From Xiphophorus maculatus (Eukaryota; Chordata; Actinopteri; Cyprinodontiformes; Poeciliidae): a stretch of DNA of 64,000 bases. Position numbers and translations under genes: made by a program. Positions 37,101-48,600 of this stretch are shown in pieces. The notes under the pieces were generated by a model. It was not told where the DNA came from, did not search any database, and saw only the letters and a program-made list of their open reading frames with translations. Within the stretch, counting starts at the first letter, position 1; each line of letters begins with the position of its first letter. The DNA is taken from contig NC_036443.1 in the NCBI RefSeq assembly GCF_002775205.1, forward strand, positions 13,465,373 through 13,529,372, written 5' to 3'.

Positions 37101-37640
37101 GTTCTCATCTGAGTTCAGTGCGTCTGCAAGGGGGCCCTCCAACAAAGCTGCACCTTCTGCAGATGCTTCCTGAAGCCAAGCCTCGTCGTTCTCTGTCTTT
37201 GGGTTTTTGTTCTGTTCCTCCTCGCTCCTCTCATCAAAACAGAAGCTCTCAAAGTCCAAATCTCCCGTGGAAAACGAGGGAACTGAACCCTCTGCAATCA
37301 GAAAAAAAACATCTCAGTGAAATCCTACAACATAAAAATAATGATATTGCTACAAAAATATGTTTTTTTTTTTACCTGAAAATGCATCAGTGAGAAGATC
37401 AGCAAAGCCCTCCATCTTAACAAACACAAATCAATGTTAAAGCAGGATTTATATGAAGACTAATTTAAATCTGTTGTAACAGTCAGTCTGTCTCTAAAAA
37501 AACCCCCCAAAAAACAAAGACAGCTCAAAGTAACTCCTCTGCTTTGGCTGCAAGTGACTTCCTGTCGAACAGATCGAGCATAAATTCACACACAGCCACT
37601 GAAATATTTTGCTGAAAAGCAACTAAAATGAACTCACCAT
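34134..37640 (-). CDS. Very acidic, C-terminally anchored protein with RVRF motif
   Basis: Not recognised. Coding exons (high to low): leader exon ending in ATG at 37638, then 37415-37376, 37291-35669, 35559-35523, 35430-35178, 34450-34331 and 34250-34134; phases fit and give 730 residues. Start MMEGFADLLTDAFSEGS. The body is Glu/Asp/Ser-rich with a run of about 14 Glu; RVRF at residues 95-98 fits the PP1-docking RVxF consensus. A 13-residue repeat (EEDLNPAEQSEDK) occurs in exon 5. The last exon gives a single hydrophobic stretch (MIVTLGVLTATGLMMFCLA) about 14 residues from the end (TDQPDWLRPFFFF): a tail anchor placing the acidic part in the cytosol (inference). No CBM21 domain is evident, so a PPP1R3 glycogen-targeting subunit is not supported. 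It lies between emd and the DNase gene. Confidence 0.82.
35212..35406 (-). repeat. 39-bp coding minisatellite, five units
   Basis: Units 35251-35289, 35290-35328 and 35329-35367 are identical. Flanking units 35212-35250 and 35368-35406 are diverged but the same length. It encodes 13-residue acidic repeats in exon 5 of the acidic protein and stays in frame. Confidence 0.95.
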
Positions 37641-37992
37641 GAAAGATGAAGATGGAAGAAAATCTCTTTTGCTTTGACTGAAAAGTAAAACCTTAAGACT
37701 CAAGTTGTTTGTGTTTGTCTTTTGCTGCTGTAGCGCACCTTCATGAGCTCATGAAATGATGTCAGCTTTGATGTGGGTTTGGTTTCAGAAGCACAACACA
37801 AACTCCAGCAGACGAAAACGCTTCATGCAGAAACACTGTTCGCTGGTGCCACTGTGACGAGGAGCGAGACTAAAAGCACCAAAACTGTTTCTCTTGATTG
37901 CTTTATTTTTATTTTTTTTAAATTAAAAACAGGAGAAAAAAAAATTACATTTCAAGTTAAAATAAGTCTTGTTAGAAGGGATGTGCTGTGAC

Positions 37993-39876
37993 CTACAGCT
38001 CGTTCCTCAGGAGGTAGCGGTGAGTTGGCCTCAGATCAACTTCAACAGGAAAATGATCGCTCACCTCAAGAGCCTGAAGGGACGAAGTGACGCAAATATT
38101 ATCACACTACATGCAGAGATGAACTAAAATCAGGCATTTCACATGTTTACCTCTTGCTCTGTAAGATGGAAGTTTTCCTTGAAGTTAAACGCTTGAGCTG
38201 AACCAGGAACTATGCCAGAAATAATCTCCCGACCGTGAACAATGATCCTGTGTGGGGAAAAGGCAACATTGACCATCAGAAAAAGAAACATGGAGACTTG
38301 CACACCTCTCCCTCTGACCCAGACTGCTGCAGAATGCCTTCATTATGACTTTAATCTGACTAATTTATTTCTTTATTCTGCAGATGATAAATGAATTAAC
38401 ACAGCTGCTTCAAGACAGAAATACATTAGCTTGTGACTTTAAACCATTTGTTACAAAAATCCTAAAAAAAACCAAAACACTTTTTTTTTGCTTTCATTGT
38501 GTAATGTGCCACGTAATGTGTTTCTTGTAATCAGCGTCTAATCACATGTCACTGAGTCTGACTACACTGGTAATGTTTTTATCCAGTGTAGCGTTTTGTT
38601 TTCCATCTAAAGTTCTCTAAAGTTCTTGCACAATTTGTTTTGTTTTGCCAAAACTGTCAGTGGGAACAATTCCTGATGTCACCACCTGGTTCTGGACTCA
38701 AAAGAGAGGAACCACCGAACATCCAGGTCCTGATGTCCGGGAATTGAACCCGCGACGGCGACTCAAGGCCTCCAAACGTGGGTCGCGCTATCCCCTACGC
38801 CACCACAGCACAGCCCAATTAAAATGAGTTTTAAGAAGCGATTTGAAATGATCCAGGCTGTGGGCAGATCTAATCTGGAAAGGTAGATTGTTCCATAGAA
38901 CAGGAGCAGCAGCGGAGAAAACCCGATCTCCTTTTCTCTTAAGTCGAGTCGGAGGAACATTCAGTAGCAGCTGATTTTTGGATCTTAAAGTTCTGGACAC
39001 AGAATGAAGTTTCAAAAGATTCTGAAGATAAGGAGTAAAATTAATTGCCGACTGACTTTTTGCAGGCTGACGTTTTCTCTTTTCCAAATGTCCTCTAGGA
39101 GTTGAACATCCAAAAAGCGAATAATGGTGATGATGATATACATTTTTGCTTGTATGGATATATCTATTGAGAATGCACAACCAATTAAAATGTCCAATTT
39201 GTGAACAACTATACATTCTACTTTTGAGTGAGAAAAAAACTATAAATATAAAACACCACTCTCTATGCAACAATGCATAAGGTAAAAATTTTATTTAGCT
39301 CTTACATTTGACACAGATATTTAGAAGGACAGAAATAAGAAGATAGGAAAAACAAATTAAATTATTAAAATAAATGTGACAAGCTAGTAAAGATTCATAC
39401 AAATCTGTCCCTCAAGTGATAATATTGACTTTGATCAAACAATATCTCTCCTCACTCTTTTCTTTTCCCATCAGCGTTTGTGAATTTATTTTGTTACATT
39501 AAATCTGTATTAAGCTTGAGCATCAAAAGGAGTGAAGCTGATCAAAAGTGTTATTTAAATTTAGAGCATTAAAACACACTTCTCTTAAAATCTAACAAGC
39601 TACCACATATTGCACCCAAGCAAACACTGCTGAGATTGGATATATTTATAGCCTATTCCTTAAACTGAGAAAGAGAGAGATTGACCTTTTGAAAAGGTCA
39701 ATCTCTTTGTTTGGTTTGATCTTTTTATAGTTGCTAAGTGTGCAATTAGAGATCACCGCTGAAGAGGAAGCCACACTTCAGACTGATTACCGATGAAACT
39801 GAAATGACGAGATTCTCCATGCATGCCTGTAGCAGCGTAGCCATCTCTAGTGGTGACAGAACAGTTATAGACCTCT

Positions 39877-39907
<31 letters not shown>

Positions 39908-42210
39908 ACGCGGCCCTGACCTGTCGTAGGCGCACCGAGTCTTCTCTCTGACCGTGGTGTCCTGCTCGTCTCCAATTAGCCAGTGAAATCCGGGATCGTT
40001 CCGGAGGCGCACAGCCTTCCACCCTTTAACGGTGACGTAGCTGCAGCCTGCGTTTAGGTCCCCCAAGATGATCACGTTCTGGAAAAGAGGAAGCGAGGCA
40101 TTGCTCATGAAGTGTATGTATAGAGAAGAGAAACCGGCTTGGATCAAGGTGTTTTGGCTAAAAACAGAACCGAGTTGGATAAAACTGATGCTGATGATAA
40201 CGGCGAGGTTTCACCTACCTCAGTTTTCCATTTCTTGTGAATCTGCTTGACCACACCGTACAGCTCATCAATCTCCTGCATGGCTGTTTTTGGACATGTG
40301 TGTTGCCCAACAAGGACAAAATCCTTCACCACTAGAAAAGAAACGCATTTAGCAAATGATTTACTTCAGATCTTCTAGATCAGCATGTTTATGTTCAGAA
40401 AGCCCCACATATTTGAAGATATAAGTCATTTTATTTTGAATTTTGCTTAAATTAATGTGCCTTTTCATCTGAACGTCATTTTAGATGAGTTTTATCTTTA
40501 TGCCGTACAATATTATATAGCAGGTCTGTGAGCCTTGAGCAACAACTTCCTGATTAAGGAAGGAAGGACACCCTTGAACTTTTTCTTCACATTTTGTCAA
40601 AATACAACCATAAATTAGCTACAACATATTTTATCTGGATTTTATATAACAAACCAACACAAAAACTCACTCACTGAATAACAGCAGACTGGATCTTAAT
40701 ATGTTTTCAGAGTGACATTACATTACAACATAAATTATGAATTTACGGTGGCTTTTTAATACATGGTTATTAGGAGGAACTAGACGAAACTGCATCACGA
40801 ATGACCTTGAATATAACTCAAGTCATCTCTGATGATTACAAGGAAACATCTGTGCTTAGCAGGAGTCAAACCTTCTGAAAACTGTTTTTATCATTCCAGA
40901 AGATGTTTGCATAGCTTGAACAAATTGTCTTTGTCCTGTTCTGGTTTGGAAAAAGTCAGAATTGATGTAAACTCTGTGATAAACCATCTTATGACCAGGT
41001 AGTCCATACATCAGCTATATTTGTACAGCTGCTTTTTGTCATATTACTAGGCTTCATTTCATCAGACAAATCTTAATGAGCAAATACAAGACGCGGTTTA
41101 ATAATGATTAGAGTTTAGCTAATTTGGGTTTTGCACCAGGTTAGTGATCCTGATTACCCCAGCAGGTTCGCCTCTGATTGGCTCCAAAACAAACAAAATG
41201 AAAATAAAGGTTTTAGAGCGATTTGATCAACGTCTGGTAAATCCAACTGAGATAACTGGACAGGTTGTTCATGCTCAGATTTAGAGCATTTTCAATATGA
41301 ATAACAATGTTTTATGACTTTTATGGAGCTTTTCTGGACTCTCAACAGATGTTTTACAATGAAACCAGTCATTCCCATTGACATGCTGAATGTGTTTTAA
41401 ATCAGACAAAAAAGCAAAAGCAGAAGAAACTCATAAGGGGGCGAAAACGTTTTCTTGACAGTGTGTATGTGAGGTTTGAATAGGCTCTTATTTTGCTGTG
41501 TTTCTTACATGTAGTGGGGGAGTGAACGCGGATGACAAAAGGCTCTCTGGAGAAAACGTCAGTCTCATTGGTTCCCTCTCCCTCCAGCTTAGGATGCTGG
41601 AAGCGCTCCTTGACCTTTAGCATATTATTCCTGCAGATGATCACAGAAGAGAGATCTGTGAGCACATTTCTGGTCCAAAGCTAATTCTAACAATCAGATC
41701 CAATTAACTTCTAATTAGCTGAATTACTTGTAAATGTAGACGTATTGCTCTTTGTAGCTCTTCCTGCCCATTCGTTCACTTTCCTCAGAGGAATAGGAGT
41801 TGGATTTGTCGAATCTGATGACAACAACATCACAATGTAATAAATATACTGACTTTCTCACTTCAGACATCTAATCTTCCAGTTTGTACCTGTTAAGATC
41901 CTTGACCAAAGCTTGTATTGCTTTCCCTTTAGAGTCCCGGACCTCCTGAATGAGGCTCAAGTCGCACCGAGAGAGGATCTTGAGGACAAAAGCAAAAGAA
42001 GAACACAGGTAGATCTATCAGACGCCTGTTTTTCCTCATGTAGTTTGTTTTAAGCTCCCAGCAGAGTACCTTCAGTAGAACTCCCATCACCCTCTTGTTG
42101 TTTGCCTTGGATTCACCGAAACTCTGAACATTGAAAGCGCAGATTTTCAGAGAAGATGTGACGCTGAACGCGCACAACCCGACGACAAGCAGCAGCCCGG
42201 CGGTCTTCAT
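37993..42210 (-). CDS. DNase I family secreted endonuclease
   Basis: Cuts DNA with divalent metals, outside the cell or in the secretory route. Coding exons (high to low): 42210-42070, 41978-41890, 41814-41728, 41630-41509, 40331-40219, 40078-39921, 38247-38151 and 38073-37993; phases fit, 295 residues. Signal peptide MKTAGLLLVVGLCAFSVTSS. Family residues are all kept: the Glu of LIQEVRDS, the Glu of SYKEQYVY, the His of VGQHT, GDLNAGCSYV, the Asp of RCAYDR, and SDHFPVEVDL. The Cys pair of the larger disulfide (GCSYV/RCAYD) is present; the small DNase I disulfide is absent, and so is the hydrophobic C-terminal tail of mammalian DNASE1L1. Position beside emd suggests a DNASE1L1/DNASE1L4-type paralogue; the exact name is left open. 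Confidence 0.92.
38640..38815 (-). mobile_element. tRNA-headed SINE
   Basis: On the minus strand the head reads GTGGTGGCGTAGGGGATAGC (A box TGGCGTAGGGG, 38787-38803) and GGGTTCAATTCCCGG (B box, 38736-38752), the internal promoter of RNA polymerase III. The body (AACCAGGTGGTGACATCAGG and onward) is not tRNA-like, so it is a SINE rather than a tRNA gene. In intron 6 of the DNase gene, same strand. Confidence 0.75.
38820..39115 (-). mobile_element. LINE fragment, C-terminal end of ORF2
   Basis: The minus-strand frame shows SVSRTLRSKNQLLLNVPPTR, GDRVFSAAAPVLWNNLPFQI and SLDHFKSLLKTHF, the stereotyped end of L2/CR1/Rex-type non-LTR reverse transcriptase proteins. Strongly 5'-truncated. Its 3' edge touches the SINE head directly. 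Confidence 0.75.
39676..39706. repeat. 15-bp perfect palindrome, 1-base centre
   Basis: 39676-39690 and 39692-39706 are exact reverse complements around one G. In intron 6 of the DNase gene. Confidence 0.85.
39878..39907. repeat. GT/CA microsatellite beside DNase exon 6 donor
   Basis: About fourteen units. On the gene strand this is a CA repeat starting roughly 13 bases after the GTCAGG donor of exon 6. Confidence 0.95.
40570..41080 (+). mobile_element. Tc1/mariner-type relic in DNase intron 4
   Basis: 'CCCTTGAACTTTTTCTTCAC' then 'ATTTTGTCAAAATACAACCA' and 'GGATTTTATATAACAAACCA' then 'ACACAAAA' match the 5' end of the same fish family as 20760-21145; later parts are decayed. Confidence 0.6.
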
Positions 42211-45200
42211 CTTACAGACGTGAGTCGTTCTGTGAGTTAACGTGGAGTTAACGAAGCTGCAGAGCTTCACAGCGACTCTGTTTACCTTCAGCGAGAGGAT
42301 GACCAGCAGACTGACTTTAAGGACCCATCTCTTCACTGGTGCATTTGGGGAACATACAGGTAAATGTGGTGGTGAGAGACGGGGGCTGTGTGCTGTGGAT
42401 GTGCTGCGTCAGTGGATTTTGAGAATGGAGCTTCATCTGGAACAGTTAAAACAACTAGAACACAATAAACAATGGGGGAGGAGCTTTGTCTCTAAAGTTT
42501 GAGTGTTATCAGACAATAGATGATGCTGGAGGCTGCACCTCTTCGCTTCAGGAACGATTACATGGAAAGAGCTGCAGCATAATGCAACCACGGCTGGTAA
42601 TAAAGATACATTTTATGTTTTAGAATGATTTTACTGCTGCCTAAACAGAGGAAAATAAACAAAAATCATAAATAAACCAGAAGAGTAATTAAAACAATCT
42701 ACATAGACACAACACTGAAGAATAATTGATGCTTCTGCTAAATAAACTGAGTTTATTTCTTGTTTTTAGTGAGTAAACTGAAGGATGATAACCTAATTTA
42801 AGCAACTATTTAGAAACATTCAGAAATACTCTCCCACTTACCTATTTCAAGCCTTAGAAAGCGGAAACATGAACCAAAAACGGGGTCATTTAAAGAGAGA
42901 AGCGTGTGTGGTTTTGTTCATCTGTTCTGTGTGTCAGTTCCAGTAAAAACCAGTTCACCACCACTCTTATCTCGCTGACACAACGGCATCTTCCTGAATG
43001 GACTGTTTGGACGTTTTGTCACGATGTCAAGTTGGGGTTTCTAAAGTCACAATCTTTACCTGATCTTAAAAAATCTGAATAAATTTGAAAATATTTGCAA
43101 ATAACATTTTTAATGTAGAATATTAATCTAGACAATGGCAGTGGTATCACTATGGTGTTGTGGTTTTCTTTTGTGTTTGTAGTTTGGTCCTTTCTTCTGA
43201 TTTAATAATGTTCAAAAGGTCTTGCCATATTTACATTTAGAACATCGTTATTACCAAAAAGTTGATGCCATAAATGTCCTATTTCTGATGTTAGATGACA
43301 GGAGGGTACTGAGGTGAAGAGAAGGTTACATTTTAGAAAATAAAGTGTGGCTGTAGCGACATGAACAACTCTAGAAATCAAACTCAAACTACTCTGGCTG
43401 GATGGATGTTTGCCTATTATTAAAAAGATGGTTTGCTAATTAGACCATCCCACCAAACTGACATGTCTTCCCTATCAACTAATATGTCAAAAAACAAAAC
43501 AAAACTGTTTTTCATTTAAATCTCAAGTTTTTGCAACCTGTGTCGGTTTTGTGAGGATTTGTTTGCAGTTCTTGTAAACTAAAAGCTTTCAATAATCTCA
43601 TTCTTACCCGCTGTGGCGTGACTTAACATTTGTCCAAGAGATTTTCTCTCATGAGCAGCGGATGTCTGCAGCTCCTCCAGAGTTGCACTATTCTTCTTGG
43701 CTTCTTCCTCCTGGGCTGTCATGTTAATTTAGATGGACGGCCATGTCTTGTTCTCAGATGATAGACTGGAAGAAGCTCGATGAGACGTTCAAAGTCGTTG
43801 ACTCCCCGCTTGCTTAAAGCAGAAAACTTTCTCTCTGTGTTTCTTGGTTTTCAAGATTTTTCTTCAGTAATATTCTCACTGCATATTAGTGAAAACTGTT
43901 TCACTAAGAAACAGTTTTAAACATACAGATGGACCCTATTGTCTACGTTGGTCACTGCTGAAATTTGGTTGAAATCGAGTTAATTTAGGGGCGTCAGACT
44001 AAAAGCTGTTGAATATGTCAGACTTTTTACATTTTAATTTATCAGAAACTTTGAAAATCCCGTATCCTTTCTGCTCAACTTCACAATTAAATTTGTGGTT
44101 TTTCCACATAAAATCTCAATAAAGTACGTTGACGTTTGTGGTTGCAATTGGGACAAAATGTAAGCACACTCCACGGGGAAGGAAAACATTTGCAAGGTGC
44201 TACATATATTGAATTTAATAATGTAAAATGTAAATATTTCTGCTCTTAAGACAAATTCAGATTGAAATAATCTGCAGTGAGGCAGCTTATTTTACCTTTA
44301 CAAGAGGTTTTGATTTTATTGACTGAATGATTGATCATTTTTTCCTTCCGGTGTCTGGATGCGATTGGTCAGATACTCAGAACCACTTCCTCAACTCCAG
44401 CAGCAGCGCTCAGAGATTTTAATCGTTAGAACGAGTTTGCCTGATGAAACCCTGTGACTGAAACATTACTCAGCAAAAATTACAGGTTAGGGAGAGTTTT
44501 GTTTTATTCCAGGAAAAGTAAACAGTTAAAACTAATCTTGAAATGATCTAAACACAACCCTGGCAGATTCAGATTTAATAAGAGTTAGATTCAACCATGA
44601 AGACTGTTTCTGAAAGGAAATGTGGAAAAACAATGTGAAAAAGAGCATCAATAAAAGAAAACAAAACTTGCATCTCCATTTTATTAAAACATATTGATAA
44701 TTATTTATTTTCTTCTGAATGCTAAATGATAAAAAATCTTCAGTAAAAATATTTATTACAGTAGCCATGCCTTCATGTTTTCACTGTTTTTTTGAAGATT
44801 TATGGTGATGAGCTCCAAGTTTTTGAGGTCGAAAAGCCTCCTTGCCACCACCATAATTTTGTCCATCCACAAATTCTCAAGTCAGGACTCTGGCTGGTCA
44901 GTTACAAAATGCTAACATTACTAACAGTCAGAAGAAACATGTCAGGAAATTAAAAGATCACTTTAAACCCATTTTTTTTTTCATTTTAAGCTGGGATGTA
45001 TATCCTGAAGATGACATGCAGAAGTAATGATGTATTTCTGCGTCATCTGCTGCAGACCTTTTACAGCTGTGTGGTTCCTCTTTCCTTTTAATGCCCTTTC
45101 AAACAAATATTCAAATGAATAACCACAAAAACCAAAAACAAACCAACAACAACTGATTTGATTGTTTTAGTTTTACTTTAATAGATCCAGGAGATTTTTA

Positions 45201-45605
45201 GGTTTGAGAAAAAGGAAGGCAACGGGGGCAGCCTTGCTTCACGTTGCTAATGACAAAATATTTAAATGAATAAATTTATTTTTAATTGAGGCTGTAATTC
45301 TGGCTACACAGTCCCTTTACAGTACAACAGATCGTCCCTGTTCTTGCACAAACCTGATGTTTAGACTCACAGTTTCTGAAAATTCTTTGTTGTGAGCTGT
45401 AAACAACTTAAAATCACTTTCAACATTTTATCGTTCTGCACAAACGTACAGTACACCGGCCACATTTTCAACACATCGCAACAAACTCCAAGTTCCAAGT
45501 CTGAAAACTAACACACGAACCACGAACATTCATACTAAAAGTTTTAAAACTAAAAATGAAATCTACAACGGTAGGAAACGACAACAAGTTTAAAACGCCA
45601 TACTG
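42211..45605. other. Intergenic region between the DNase and traf3ip3 genes
   Basis: DNase promoter at the left, traf3ip3 3' UTR at the right (from about 44.8-45.6 kb, inferred), and a Tc1/mariner relic at 43615-44215. No other gene is supported. Confidence 0.6.
43615..44215 (-). mobile_element. Tc1/mariner-type relic
   Basis: Reverse copy of the family: 'TCTGCAGCTCCTCCAGAGTT', 'TTAGATGGACGGCCATGTCT', 'CATAAAATCTCAATAAAGTA' and 'CGTTTGTGGTTGCAATTGGG', ending 'TTTGCAAGGTGC'. The transposase part is decayed. Confidence 0.7.
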
Positions 45606-48600
45606 TCATATTGGCCTAAAACAGCCGGAGTTTTGAGGAGAGGCCATTTCCATGAGATAGTCTTCTATTCTTGTCTCTATGTCTGTGCACAGGATCTCTA
45701 CTTGCTCCCTGAAAGGGGGATGCCATGACCACAACATGGCAACCCCTGCCACACCGAGGAGCAGGAGGAAGAAGAGACAAATCCTCCACCAAGAGTTGCA
45801 CAGCATCTGAACAGAGAGAGGGAAAAAGCATCACATAAAAACATTAAAATCAGTTTCTGCTCTGAGGGAACAAAGACTTCCTGCTTTTCTGTGAGAAAAG
45901 AAATGTAAAAAAGAACTTTGTGGAGAAACATACATGTACACACACACACACACACATAGGACTGACCGGTCTCCTGCGGCGGTGGCTGAGCTGCCGGAGC
46001 TCGTCTCTGCACTGCGACAGTCGAGCCTGGCTGGACTGACACTCCTGCTCCATGGCGTGCAGCTCCGTCTGCAGCTCCTCACACTGCACACACACACACG
46101 CCCACGCGCACACACACACACGCCATATGGAAGGAGACCATGCAGACTAAATTTAGCCACAGCCCACCAGAACCACATTTACACTTCAGAATTATATCTA
46201 AAGGAAAATCTGCCAAATGTGCTTTAACTCTGTTTGTAAAATGTTTTACCAAAATGGAACCTGGAAAAATGTTGTTGCTTAAAGATTAAAGATGCGCTGG
46301 ACCAAATAAACGTACATTGTTTTCTGCTATACAGATGGAAAATAATTTCTCTAAAGTGTGGGCAGAGAGTGGCTCCAATACAAAATGTCCACAAGCAGCA
46401 GAACAGGAAATCCTGTTGTGATTGGTGTGTTGTTTCTTCTTTTCTGATAAAATTCATGCTCCAGGATAAGCCGCAAAACAACAAGTTTCCCTTGGAACAT
46501 AAACAAATCACCTGCACTGCTATTCTGATAGAAAAACATCATCAAAAGATGGAGCTATAGTTTAGGTCAAGATGTTTGTCAAAAGCCTCATTTGTATAAA
46601 GTCCTTGGAGGAACTTTTTCTGCCTTTTTGGTCAAATGGTAAAAATATAAAACCTTCTAATAAAATCTTGACATATTGCTTAAACTACACTAATGTCACT
46701 ATTCATTTTCAAATGTCAGACTTTCCCATCTGAGAATACTTTGGAAGTTTTATGACAATTTCAGAATCCCAACTACATTTTTTAAAATAAAAATAAGCGA
46801 CATTTCAGTTGTAGAAAATGATCAAGGGTGTGTTTGTCAAAGAACAGCATCAGCTTGAAATTGTTCAGATTTTATAAGGGGGTAAATAAAAGGTTGTTAA
46901 AGACTGCAGCAGGTTTAACACTGGGATCGCTAAAAGACAAATTTATCAAAACAAAAAAACTTGATATCTGAGCACAGAAACTATTTTCCCAAGAAATGTC
47001 TTTTTATTTTCCTTTGTCATTATTGAAAATTTATTAACATTGTTGAGTTGCTGAGTCCAAAGGCCTAAATTATAGTTTGACCATATCTAAATTTAAGAAA
47101 CGTGTGTTTTTCTGTCCAGTGACCAATCAAATCAACCTGGGAGGGATGTGTGCTTTCATCCAGTTCTAGTTTACCGTAATGATCTGATGATGTTGTAAAT
47201 TAAAACTGACACAAAGGCATGTTTTTTTTAAAGCCCTGGAATTATTTTTGCAAAGTACATAGCTGTAGTATGTCTTGTCTGTTACCTCGGAAACCACCAG
47301 CACACAAACCGTGTGAATGTATTTTTGCTTGCTGTGAACTCGTCTAAAGGTTACCTCCTTCTCCTTAAGCTCCAGTTTCTCCTGAGTGAGTCGGAGCTCC
47401 TCTTCCACCTGCGAGTCCCTCCTGACGGTCAGTTTTGGTTCCACCTGGCCCGACTCGAGGCGCTCCTGAACGAAGAAGCTCTGGCCCTCATCGCCACCAT
47501 CTTTGGGACAGAGAGGATTTCTAAACATCTGCGGGTTGTCGAAAGTGCAGAGATAATTTCTCTGAGCAAACACGACTGAAAGGTTTTACCTCCAAGGTTC
47601 TGGATTTCGTCTCTTAAAGCCTGGTTATCCTCCTCCAGGAGGCAGATGTTGTACTGAAGCTCCTGCTTTTCCTGTCTCAGCGATGCCACCTCCCCCCTCA
47701 GCTCGGCCTCTCTGGCTCTGGACAGCTGCACAGCACACACAGTCAGGTTTATATTTATTTATTTTTTTTGCATTCAAAGCTCTAACTCTCCTTGTGCACC
47801 ATACCTGGACTTCAGTGTGCAGCTGCTGCAGCTGGTCATTGCTGAGGTGATGATTCTCCCTCAGCTGTCCAGAGCTCAGCATCAGCTCTTTGTAAAGGCT
47901 CTGCCACCTCAGTGCCTCTGCTTGCGCCGTAACGAGTGCTTCCTGTGCGCAAAACGTTATATCCTCAACAAATCCGCTCCAGAAATGATGGACCAATTAA
48001 GTCTGGCTGCACAATGTGAAAGTTGAGGGGGAAAAGCAAACTTTGATGTGAATTTCACCTGCAGCGTCTCAGCCTGGCAGAGAGCATCAGCTTTCTCCTG
48101 TGTGGCTTTCTGCAGAGCAACCAAGGCCTTCTCCTCATACGTTCCCCTCTGCTTCTCCATCTGTAGCATCAGTTTCTTCACTCCATCTTTAGGAAACTTC
48201 TGCAAGGACACAACACTACAGTAGACTGCCACACCTCATAAAATATGGCAAAAAGAAAATCTGAGTGGTGTAGAACAAGAAAAGTCAATTTTTCGCAGAA
48301 ATCATGAAGACACAATTAGCTCTGACTTTAAAAATTTTTTTTTTTTAAAAAGCCTGTTTGGTTTCTGCTTCAGTTTCCATCTGCTGCTGCTTACCTGCCG
48401 GCAGACTTGCAGCTGCGCCTCCAGAGCCTTGATCTTGCTTCTCAGCAGATCCTCACTGCAGCGAGACTGTGTGGGTTAGAGAGGAAACCAGAGACTGTCA
48501 CGCTTTAAACCTGCAGATGTAAAATTAATGGTTCGTGTAGCAACAGCTGTGACAGCAAGCAAGTTGATTCATGGGCTCATCTAACAGGTGCACACACACA

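Noticed and set aside
38736-38806. Possible tRNA gene
   Set aside because: A and B boxes are present but no full cloverleaf with a matching acceptor stem can be drawn, and a non-tRNA body follows, so SINE is the better call.
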